NCBI GenBank assembly: GCA_037179515.1
Contig: JAXCGZ010000127.1
Location: forward strand, 53,501-117,500
Length of the DNA stretch: 64,000 nt
Source of the DNA: Halocaridina rubra
Taxonomy: Eukaryota > Arthropoda > Malacostraca > Decapoda > Atyidae
Direction: 5' to 3'
Shown here: positions 1 to 10,800 of the stretch, one piece after another
Layout of the letters: every line of letters starts with the position of its first letter
Numbering within the stretch: position 1 is the first letter of the stretch
The notes under the pieces: generated by a model
Databases searched by the model: none
The model's input: the letters and a program-made list of their open reading frames with translations, nothing else
What the model was told of the DNA's origin: nothing
Made by a program: the position numbers and the translations under genes

Positions 1-185
1 GTTTACCTGATCCTGTGGTTCCATGTATTGTTAAAATCAGTATCCTTCCTATTTATATTAATTTGATAGTTAGTTTGATACACGAAAAAAGTGAATAATT
101 AAATAAATACCAAAAACACACCTGTCAACAGTACTGAGTTAAGTTGCCAAGTAGCACAGCTGTCTTATTTTCTTCATTTTTTCTT
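1..185. repeat. Dispersed repeat, copy 1
   Basis: The left edge of the window shares a block with 13240-13425 (ACCTGAT.CTGTGG.TCCA..T.TTGTTAAAA, AACACACCTGTCAACA-like and AAGTTG.CAAG.AGCA stretches). It is truncated by the window edge. The family is not recognised. Confidence 0.6.
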
Positions 186-223
186 TTCTTTTAGCTTTCT
201 CTTTTATTATTATTTTTTTATTT

Positions 224-326
<103 letters not shown>

Positions 327-659
327 AGTTAAATGTATAGTCTGATCCTGTGATAACATACCTTGGTTAGCAAGTGAGTTTATCAGTTAAGAAGACTATA
401 CAGCAGAAACAGGTGGGTGTCTCCTCAGATACAAATTCGAATTTTCCTTCAAGTACACGTTTGTTTCTGTTTGCATTTTTTTTTTCTCCTCAAATTACCA
501 AAGTTAAATTTTTAAGTTAGGATGTGTTACCAGAAAAGAGATAAATTGAGTAACTAAATAGCACATATATGAAGATATAAAAATTCTGTGTGAAGCTTAA
601 ATAAAAGTTTTTTCTCTTCTTTTTCTCTTTCTCTTCTTCTTTCTATATTCTGTGAAAGG

Positions 660-1745
660 GAAAACATGAAAATGAGGCCATCTCTGACCCAAACCTCCCC
701 CACTCATGGATCGGGGAGGGATGATAGAGGATCTCCATGGGATGTAGCAGCAGGGGGAGGGGTAGCTATTAGGAGATTAAAACAGAAAATCAAGGATTTA
801 GAGGCAATGGTTATAAGCCTTGATGATAAAATTCGGAATATGGATAGAGAAATGAAAGAGAATGAAACACTCATGGAGGAAATAAGATTTTTGGAGGAAG
901 CAAATAAAGCACAAGGGCGGGAGAGAAACAAACTAGAAAAATGAATAAAGAAGCTGGAAGGGGAAAAGAGTGAACTAGAAACCAGAATTTCTAAGCAAGA
1001 AGATAACAACAAACAGCTGAATGACAGCTGTTAGTTCACTGCTCTCTTCTGAGAGAGATGAGATTGCAGCTTGAAATGTCCAGATTAAGGAAAACATTGA
1101 ACAGTTTAGAAAAGAGTTTCAGGAGCTGAATATGGAACATGATGCCATGAAAACTACCTTTGCTGATGCACTAAAGGGGAATTTGGCAGTAAAAGAGGCT
1201 GTAAAGGTGGTGGCACTGGAAAACATGCAAATAGTTGACTATAAAGAGACAGTAATCGGGAAAATGAAAGACGTTGTAATAGAAAGGGCAAATCCACTGA
1301 TTAAACAGGCACTTGATAAAGAGAAGACAGTGGTAATCTCAGGCATAAGCAAATCCCAGGAGCCAACATGGCAGGGGAGACTTGAAGAAAATAAAGCTAG
1401 GGTTGTAGACCTGATAAGAAATCTTTGTGTAGTTGTGGTCCTGAGGATATTGTAAACATTCACCAACTAGGCAAATATTCGAGGTAAGGAAAGCAGAGAC
1501 CAACAAAAGTAACCTTTGAGAGAGGGGAAACATGCAGAGAAATATTGATGAGAAAAAAAGTCTAAAAGAGCTTCAAGAATTCAAAGAAGTGTTCATTAGA
1601 CGATACAGCACACAGGAAGACATGGGAAAGATAAAAAAAAACCTTGTTGCAAGAGGCAAAAAGGTTAAATGAGGAAAGAAATGAAGAAGAGAAAAAAAAA
1701 TTTAATTTCAGAGTTCTGCCAGACAATGGGGAGATAAAGAAAATA
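660..1745 (+). pseudogene. LINE ORF1 remnant (coiled coil plus nucleic-acid-binding-like domain)
   Basis: The frame from 666 encodes a short basic leader and a lysine/glutamate-rich coiled coil (IRRLKQKIKDLEAMVISLDDKIRNMD). Stops then interrupt it (944, 1033). Frames resume at 1132 with an L1-ORF1-like segment (KTVVISGISKSQEPTW) and later AREILMRKK/IFIRRY-like residues up to about 1670. It lies directly upstream of the endonuclease frame, as ORF1 does in CR1/L2/L1-type LINEs. Function in RNA packaging is inferred from position and coiled coil only. Confidence 0.6.
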
Positions 1746-1780
1746 ATGACAGAAGATCAGGGGATGGGGCCTCATTAAGA

Positions 1781-2807
1781 TTGTTATACACAAATGCTGA
1801 TGGATTAGCTGGTAAGGCAGTAGAATTAAAAGATAGGATTCACAACAGTAAGACAGATATAGTAGCAATTACAGAGACTAAGTTGAGTGAGGACATAAAC
1901 AGTATCACAGTTTTTCCTAAGGGCTTCAGAATATTAAGGGTTGGAAGATCTGAGGGGACTGGTGGAGGGATAGCACTGCTCAAAAGTGAAAGGATTCAAG
2001 TTGAAGAAATAAACATGGCTATAGAAAGTGAGTTCAAGGAATTTCTTGTTGCTCGCATAAATACTGGGTCAGAGAGCATTATAATAACTGTTGTATATAA
2101 CCCACCAAGGAACCAAAATAGGCTAGAAGTTTATGAGGAGTCATATAGGTACTATTGAAGTCATAAACTCAGTTGTTAACATGGCACGGTAGAGAAAATG
2201 TAGAATTTTGATTATGGGAGATTTTAATCATAAAGAGATAGATTGGATAAATCTTGACCCACACAGTGATGAGGACTCATTTGGGGCAAGATTCCTAGAT
2301 TGCGTACAAGGGAATTTCCTACACCAACATGTAATGGAACCAACGAAGGCTAAGGGTGGGGATGAGCCATCACTACTTGATCTAGTTTTCACAGATAAAG
2401 TGCTGGATATTGAAAAACTGAGTATGAATCACCAATTGGAAAGAGTGACCACTGTGTGTTGTTGACGGAGTATATCATTGAAGATATTTTGCCTGAGAGT
2501 AGAGGCACTGAGGAGATGAGGAGGAACTATCCGAAAGGAGATTACATCAAAATGAATGAGCTTTTTGCAGTTATTGACTGGAGAAACTTATTTTACACCA
2601 AATCTGTACAAGAAATGTATGACATCTTTTGTGAGAAATATGGGAAGATAGCAGATTGCTGCATAGCTGTCACCAAAGTAGGTGTAATTCATGCCAGAGA
2701 GATATGGTTCGATAATGAGTGTAAAATAGCTAAGGAGTGGAGAGACAAATACTGGAAAAGGCATAGGAGGAGAAAAAACATAAATGCCTGGCAAACCTAG
2801 TTTAAAT
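1781..2807 (+). pseudogene. LINE ORF2 endonuclease half (EEP/APE-like), 3'-truncated
   Basis: The APE-type endonuclease domain is visible in pieces: YTNADGLAGK, IVAITETKLSED, GTGGGIALL, VVYNPP, then FLIMGDFNHKEIDW and the terminal DLVFTD block near 2380. Frames break at 2158 and near 2465. The stretch [35 protein letters not shown] links it to the RT-bearing copies elsewhere in the window. The element stops at about 2807 in unrelated sequence, so the RT half is missing. Clade is CR1/L2-like by architecture (inference). Confidence 0.8.
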
Positions 2808-3588
2808 TTACCACACAAGCCAGGTAGGTCGAAAAATGAATTTGTTAATATTAATAATCTATTGGACTCTGTCAAAATGATGGAACGTTGTAACTCGGAA
2901 CGTTGTAAATTGGGGACCACTTATACTGTACAGTACTTTTTTTTTTTTTACCTAAATACAGTTTACAAACAATGTTACTTACGAACGGACTTCTCGAACC
3001 TAACTCACTCGTAAGCTGTGGAGTGCCGGTAGTCTTAACTAAAACAAGCAGCTGGGATTCATCATATACATAAGGTTTGAAATTTTCTTATTTTAGGCAA
3101 TATCTGCTTCCATAACATTCTCTTTAGTAATTGGAAAAATGTAACAGAAAATATGAGGATGCCAGGATATGATTAAACTCTGATGCCTTAGATTTTTATA
3201 ACAACTGTGGCCACCTTGTAAGATTCAGCAAGTTATAAAGTCATGTTCTATATTGCATAAGGAGAGAATGCTACCCATACATCTCCTGTGAGTCATATGC
3301 GAAAACTAAAGAGAAAGGGGAAAGTGGGTTCACTTTCCATCTCATACTGCTTTTCTAATCTTGCCATGAGAGAGCTAATATGAAAGGATAGAGGCCCTTA
3401 AGAGCTTATATGGGTCCATAAGAGGTACTGAGGGGCCCTACGAGGCCCTAGCAGATCCGTAGGGATCCTTAAGATTCCGTAATTTTGTTTTTTGACAAGG
3501 TTGTAACCACTAGTTCAATTCCTGTATAAAGCTAATTCATCTGTGCTCCACGAAATTTGCAAGAAATGTAAAGGTGTTCAAAAGTATT
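2808..3588. other. Non-coding; possible DNA-transposon terminus, no gene seen
   Basis: 2875-2950 holds AACTCGGAACGTTGTAAATTGGGGACC followed by a T-run, reminiscent of Tc1/mariner/Tigger-type termini. No partner end was found. The rest shows nothing codable; 3390-3480 has short GAGGCCCT-like iterations. Confidence 0.3.
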
Positions 3589-3589
3589 C

Positions 3590-3710
3590 CATTATAAGGG
3601 GACTGGGAATCCCCTCCTTTGTATTTTCTCTTCCCAAAGAGTCAGGATATTTTGTCTTAACTCAACCACTCCCTTTATAAGGGGAATAATGGCTCATGTA
3701 TATAGAATAG
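3590..3710 (+). repeat. Short interspersed repeat (family D), copy 1
   Basis: Shares GGGACTGGGAATCCCCTCC..TTGTATTTTC and AAAGAGTCA blocks with 11470-11605, 25815-25922, 45140-45345 and 45758-45945. The origin of the family is unknown. Confidence 0.6.
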
Positions 3711-3738
3711 AACAGTATAAAATTAAAAGTAAACTTAC

Positions 3739-3841
3739 CTAGTAATTTCTCCTATTGATACAGGTTTTCTAGCCGAATATGCAGCATTGTAAGCATGAGC
3801 ACCCTGAGTTTCCATTGCTATGACAGGTATGTCAGTTATAC
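3739..3841 (-). CDS. SDS-like coding exon 5 (last one visible)
   Basis: 103 nt, phase 1 in, phase 2 out. It has a TTTTTCAG acceptor and a GTAAGT donor. It encodes [26 protein letters not shown]...IGEITR, matching the family's PVIAMET.GAHS block. The strong donor shows that coding continues beyond, but no further exon is recognisable to the window edge. Confidence 0.9.
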
Positions 3842-6800
3842 CTGAAAAATAAATGATTGCGAGTTTAGATAAACCACAGAGACTGAAAGTTTCAGTTAAA
3901 TAGAGTACTCTTCTCTATCATTCTCCGATATGATTTAAGACTTATTTTTTATTTTTATCTTTTTTATATGAGAAGCCATATCATGCTGTGTCATCAAAGT
4001 GGCTTTGACTTTAGCTTGACAAATGGCACATGCTACCAATCCTCACCAATTTTATCACTTGCTTGGTGTCAAGGCAACCTGTTCAAGGAAGGAAGGATTG
4101 GCAGTCCACCGCTCCCTTTTAGATGGTAATTAAAACACATAAGAATACAAAGGTATATGAAAATATTAGGGAGGATTTTTTCTCCCTCCACCATTAGGAT
4201 TACTTCTCTCAGGTGACCCTTATGCCACATATGGAATAGAAGAGTAGTACTGTCTCTTTCCAACACCAAAGGATACGAAGTGCGGCATATTGTGAGTAAT
4301 AATCAGTCCACATGAATTGGGGTGGACACAGACAGGTTGAAGCTCGGGGATTAAGGCTGGTGCCCTTTGATGGGTTGAACCCACGTTAGTCGTTTCCCGA
4401 CTCATGCGTTCTACCACTAAGCTGCCCAGGCCCCATCCAAGGATTGTAAATATTTCTTGCCCAAAGATAAGAAATATGTATATAAAAGCTTACTTCATTA
4501 AGTAATCTCTTACACAGAGTCACTCCATGCAGAAAGTTGAAAATAAGTCATATGAATATCATACTTCTTGGATATATAATGAAAAACCTATGGCAAAATA
4601 TATTTCTTTTCTGTAGCATAGGATAACTTGGATTTTTTCTTCTTAGACTGGAATAAAAGTTTAACATAGTAGATATGACGAGATTCTAACCCAAACTAGA
4701 AATGCTGAATATAAAATTAATCAACACAAAATTATACTTGCACCTCTCTGGTAGAAGTGTAAAGTCTAATTATGCACCAAAAAAGTATTAGCAGCATGAT
4801 AGTGTACATACTCTAATAACTGTAAATTAAACAGAATCCTCACCATGCTTGTGAAGACCAACGAATACACCACACAATAAACCACCGCCACCAACAGCGA
4901 CAACAATAGCAGAAGGTTTTGATGGGCTCTGTTCCAGAATTTCACTTATTATTGTACTATGACCTTCCCTGAAATAACACAGCATTACATCATTTACAGA
5001 ATAAGGCACATTTTTTATCTAAGCAATATCTTCAGTTGTGTGCTAAAACTATAGAATTCTGCTTGGTCTCGTTATCAAGCAGTCATGATGCCGCCAGGGC
5101 TGCTTTTACTATTGTTTGCCGTTTCATGTGTCACTGTCACTGTTAATCTCCATTTGTATGGTGGTGGACACAGACAAGTTAACGCTGAGGACTCATGATG
5201 CCGACAGGATAAACTGGAGAAATCCGAAACCAGGTTTTGAATTTTAGTACTGGTATGCATAGGTGTGACTGTGGAATGACGGTTATAAGTGATTACCTAA
5301 TTGTGATTACCTAATTGTGTTTACGGGAAAGAGCCCAAAGCTCGTATCTTCCCGTCTCCTGATCGGTTCCATTTTAGACTTAGTGATACTTATCGTACCT
5401 GTCCTTAAAACTATGGATTGAGATAGCATTAAGTACCTCCTCGCTTAGCGAATTCCAATTATCAACTACTTTTACACTGAAAAAGTATTTCCTTACATCC
5501 TGCAAGCAAGTTTTCTTACGAAGCTTCAAACTATGACCTCTAGTTCTAGAGCCAGCCATATCGAAATATCGATCCCTATCCACTTTATCATAACCATGAA
5601 GGAATTTAAAGACTGTCACCATATCCCCCCTTACTCTTCTAGCTTCGAGTGATGGCAAGTCTAATTCCCTCAGCCTCTCATCATAACTGAGATTGCGTAT
5701 TTCTGGCACCAGTTTCGTGGCATGTCTTTGAACTTTTTCAAGCTTAGCTATGTGCTTTTTCAAGTGCGGATTCCAAAAGGGGGCTGCATATTCGAGTTTT
5801 GGCCTCACATAGGTTACATAAATATTTCTGAGCATTTCCTTGTCCATGTGCCTGAAGGCTACCCTTACATTTGATAAGAATGCATATGCTGCCCTTACTA
5901 TGCCATTTATATGTATTTCTGGAGACAAATCTGCCAGTATGTTTACTCCTAGATCTCTCTCATTTTCTGTCTCTTGAAGTTGTACTCCAGCCACCGAGTA
6001 GTCAAGCTTGGGCCTTCTTGCACTTGTACCCATTCTCATTACCTTACATTTTGAAGTATTGAATTTCATTAGCCACTTTTCTGACCACTCATGCAGATTA
6101 TTTAGATCCTCCTGAAGTTCTCTACCATTGTTCTCGTTTTTTACTTTCTTCACAATCTTTGCATCATCTGCAAACATATTCATGAATGAATTTACAGAGT
6201 CTGGTAGGTCATTTACATATACAAGGAACAAAAGTGGCCCTAAAACTGAACCCTGTGGAACTCCACTACTAACTCTTCTCCATTCAGACACTGAGTGTCT
6301 TACTCTAACCCTCCGTTCCCTTCCTTCTAAGTAAGTTTTTATCCATTCCAAAACATTTCCACCTATTCTAGCCATTGATTGCAGCTTCCTAATAAGTCTC
6401 CCATGTGGAACAGTGTCAAACGCTTTCTGGAAGTCTAGGAATATGCAATCTGCCCAGCCCTCTCTTTCCTGTAAGATTTGGCTTACCTCATCATAAAATT
6501 CTAATAAGTTTGTTCCTGTTGATCTACCTTCTCTGAAGCCATGTTGCCTCACCGACAAAAAGTTGAAGGATTCCAAGTGAAGAGAGATATGTTTCCTTAG
6601 TAGTTTCTCCATAAGTTTGCAAACTATGCTGGTCAAGGAAACTGGTCTATAGTTCAAAGCCGTATCCCTCCTTCCCTTTTTGAAGATAGGTATCACATTT
6701 GCTTGTTTCCAGCATCTTGGAATCTCCCCCGACTCCAGTGACTCCTTAAATATGATACTTAGTGCCACTGATATTGTGTTTGCGCATTTTTTAAGCACAT

Positions 6801-7811
6801 GAGGGGATATGTCATCAGGACCTGTAGCTTTATGAACATCTAAATCCATCAGCGCTTTGCATACCTCTGTGGCTGTAAGGTTGATGTTCTCTAATACCGG
6901 CCCTTGAGCTTCTATCACTGCAATCTGAGGGGGTGGGGTATTTTCTACTGTAAATACTGACTGAAACTCCTTGTTCAATTCTTTGCAGATCTCTTCATCC
7001 GTCTCAGTGATGCTTCCATCCGCTCTCTTTAGCCTTAAAACCTGTTCTTTTACCTTCAGTTTTCCTCTGATAAAGCTGTGGAAAAGCTTGGGATTTTCTT
7101 TAGCCTTCCTGGTGATGTCCCTCTCATAGTCTCTCTCTGCCTCTCTCCTTTTACTTAGGTAGTCATTTCTTGCTCTTTTGTAGGTTTGCCAGGCATTTAT
7201 GTTTTTTCTCCTCCTATACCTTTTCCAGCATTTGTCTCTCCACTCCTTAGCTCTTTTACACCCATTATCGAACCATTTCTCTCTGGCATGAATTACACCT
7301 ACTTTGTATAATTGTATAATTGTGATGGTGAAGATGGCATGAATACGTGTTACATATATAGGAGTGACTATGAAAATGGTGTGTATAGGTGTTACATGGA
7401 CAGGTGTGACTCAATTTGGCGTATGTAAGTTATATGCATATGTGCGAATTTGGAAATGGCATGAATAAATATTACATGCAAAAGCGTTACTCTGAAAATG
7501 GATGGCAGGTTAAATGCATAGGCGTGACTGTGAAAGTGACATGTATAATACATAGGTTTGACTGAAAAAGGCATTTATTATTGTTATATAGATAGGTGTG
7601 ACTGTGAAAAAGGAATGCATAAGTGTTACATTCATAGGAGTGACTGTGAAAATGATGAGCATAAGTGTTATAGGGAGTGATTGTTTAAAAAATAAATGGA
7701 AGCAAAATTGAATTTAGTAACCGTGCAGATTTCCTCATTTGGATGTGTCCATCCTCACGACCTTCGGAATAGAATATCAGGTGCCTAAAATTCAACAACA
7801 ACAACAACAAC

Positions 7812-7888
<77 letters not shown>

Positions 7889-10800
7889 TAATAATCTGCA
7901 AGACAGAAAAATTGCACAGCTAAACTATCAACGACAGTTCTAGTGAAATGTAAGAGGGAGCCCTGCTTCAAAGACACTAAGGAAAACTATGCAGATTATA
8001 AGTGCAGGAAGAGAGAAAACTATGAAAGCCTTTACAAATAACAATGGACATATAAAAGTACATAGTCTCTGTTGTAAAAATATCCTAAATATTTAAAAAA
8101 AAAAAAAACACACACACAAAATCATACCATACATCACGGTGATCAAAGGGATGAATCAACATGCCGTCTTTCTCCTTGGCTATTTCTGTGGCTTTCTCGT
8201 GAGCTCCATTCCAGTTGCGACCATGAACCTGAAAGTAATCCATACAGAAGATATTTATTTAAATTTTAATATTGACTCCTCCCACAATCTGAAAGTGCTG
8301 GGATTCTATGAACTTTTATTGTAAGCTTAAGAGACAAATGTGTTGTTGTTTGCTGTTCCTCATTCAAATAGCGATGGACACAAACAGGTTGGAGTTGGTG
8401 GTTTAAGGATGGATGCCCTTTCTATCACCATGCAATGTAGGCTCCAACATAGGTTTGACACTTCTGAGTCGAGAGCTCTAACCACTACGCTACCATGGTC
8501 CCCAACACAAATGAATACGTAATTACCTTTAATTTGTATGGAAGAGCTCTTTAAAAAAAAAAAAAAAATGCCTAATCATACTTATTGTTGTTTACCGCTT
8601 TATGTGTCATTATTAATCCCCATTCGAATGGAAGTGGACACAGGCACCCTGGAGCTGGGTAACTAAAGCTGGATACCCTTCTTCACACACGCCCTGCAGT
8701 GGGCTTCATTGCAGGTCTGTCACTTCCAGAGTCGAGTGCTGTAAACACTGCGCTACGATGGTCCCCTGCCAAATGTTACTAACATACAAAACCTAAAAAT
8801 CTCCACAAATATTTTGTAAAAGCAGGATGATACACACAACATATATAATGTAGACAAAATAGTCTTAGAGAAACTTCCCAGAACTGAAAAGATTTCAACC
8901 ACACTAAAGAAAGAGAGATGGTGGTGGTGATAGTAGAGTGTTAGTCGGAGTTGTCAACAATGTACATGTAGTATTCCTTTAGAGACAAATTGTAAGCTTT
9001 TCGTTGATATCTATCACAGATTTTGGTGGCTAGACTCAATCATGCCATTATCTTACAAGTTCTTACGAGTATTTTTAATAAATACAGTAAATCATGAACT
9101 AAAGAAATATTCATTTAACCAAACTTTAGAGCTATTCTGCTGATATCATTGCAACATTTGTTTTAACTAGCTTCTAAACTTTTTACTGCTATGTAACAGA
9201 GACAATGGTAACCAGGCTCACTCCTAGATTGGAGGATCTGCAATGGCAGCGTCATTGGCATAGGTCCATCCTCCAGAGCCGCAAATCAGAGGAGGACACC
9301 AAGTAACTCAGAAGAGAAGCAGTAAAAAAGGCCAAAGTGCCACAACCAACCCCTGTTCCTCATGGAGCAGAAGGACCTGGGAGAGATTTCACTGCTCAGT
9401 AACCCGAGCAATTACTTCATCTCTCAACACAAAACACAATATATTTTTTTTTCTACACCAAAAAATTGCCTCTTTGGTGGTCATTTCTCATAGACCCCTT
9501 CTATCCAGAGAAAATAAGAGCAACCAATGAAAGACTGCACTGCATACAACTACATATGTCAACAACACATCATATACTCGCTAAGAGTTCTGTAGGAATG
9601 CCTGAGATTAGTAGTGTCCTTCCTTAGCGACTCGGGGCTGTTTTGCCAGACAGCTTAGGGAACAGCTAACTAGATCTCTACGAGTAGATTAGATATTTTC
9701 TACCACTGTCATCAAATAGACCAGTGAGCCAAGTACTATGCTGGTCAACATGCATCCAATTCTTTGTTGCGATGCTACAACTGAAAATCTTTTGGACTTG
9801 AATAGGACTGGCCAGAACATCTTGATGTTGAGTCTTCCTTCAGTTACGATTCTTTTTCTATGCCTACATCTACATCGAATAATCTAGAGCATTCGTTACT
9901 CATCTTTTATAATCCCTTCACATCTAACAAGTCACAACACTCCCAATCACTGAGTCTTCTTAAAATGTTTTCTTTGTATGTCCTGATGTCACCAGATTAA
10001 AAGAAAAATCTTAACCCATCTCAAAGGCTAAAAGTTTGAAATTTATCGATATTTACCAGAGATATTGGTGGCCAGGTGTTATCTTCCAATCACTAAGTCA
10101 TATATGACGAGTTTTTAGTGAAAAGATTATCAACATTATATAAAGAATTTAAGGTAATATTTTTTTTTAACCATCCCACAGACTTTACCGACTATGTCAT
10201 TTTTGCTTATCGTTTTTCCAGACACATAAAACTTTTTATCAACATTATCACCTAGGTATCTGATATGAGATGTTAACATAAAATTTCATGGGCAGTTTCA
10301 CTGAACTCACTACCTCACTTCTTATCGCTATCATTTACATACATTTGTTGTCAGATATAACTTGCTTTTTCTCATAAAATCAACAAATATACTGAATTAA
10401 AGAAATAATTACACTACTTAACCTACCTTATCAATCACATCGGCAAAGTCATTCCCTTGTTCGTTTTACCTTACATCTCATACAATTCTACTGCTATCAA
10501 CTGAACATTTATATGAGTTTACTTCATAAAATAAAGAAAATAATAAAGTAATAAAGAAAATAATTATTTAATCCGTATCACTGGTTTTATCTGTCGAAAT
10601 TCTACCACGATCATTTTCATAAACACAGAGAACACCTTTCCATTTCTTTCGGTTAGCAAAACAGGAAATATTATAAGATTTTCATAAAATTAAATGGAAG
10701 TAAAGTGAATATACTCCCAATACGCGTGGTGACGAAACACAGGAAAGAAAAAAAAAACTACATCAAAGCTTTTTCTAAAACTTAATAACACTGCTGATGA

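Noticed and set aside
666..1455. Host coiled-coil protein gene
   Set aside because: It is broken by stops, followed directly by a LINE endonuclease, and has no splice sites that restore a frame; LINE ORF1 explains it better.
5871..6334. Plus-strand frames over the LINE
   Set aside because: Antisense shadows of the RT frame; the same happens at 27495-27962 and 58751-59005.
7792..7977. Tyrosine-rich minus-strand frame
   Set aside because: It translates the (AAT)n tract.
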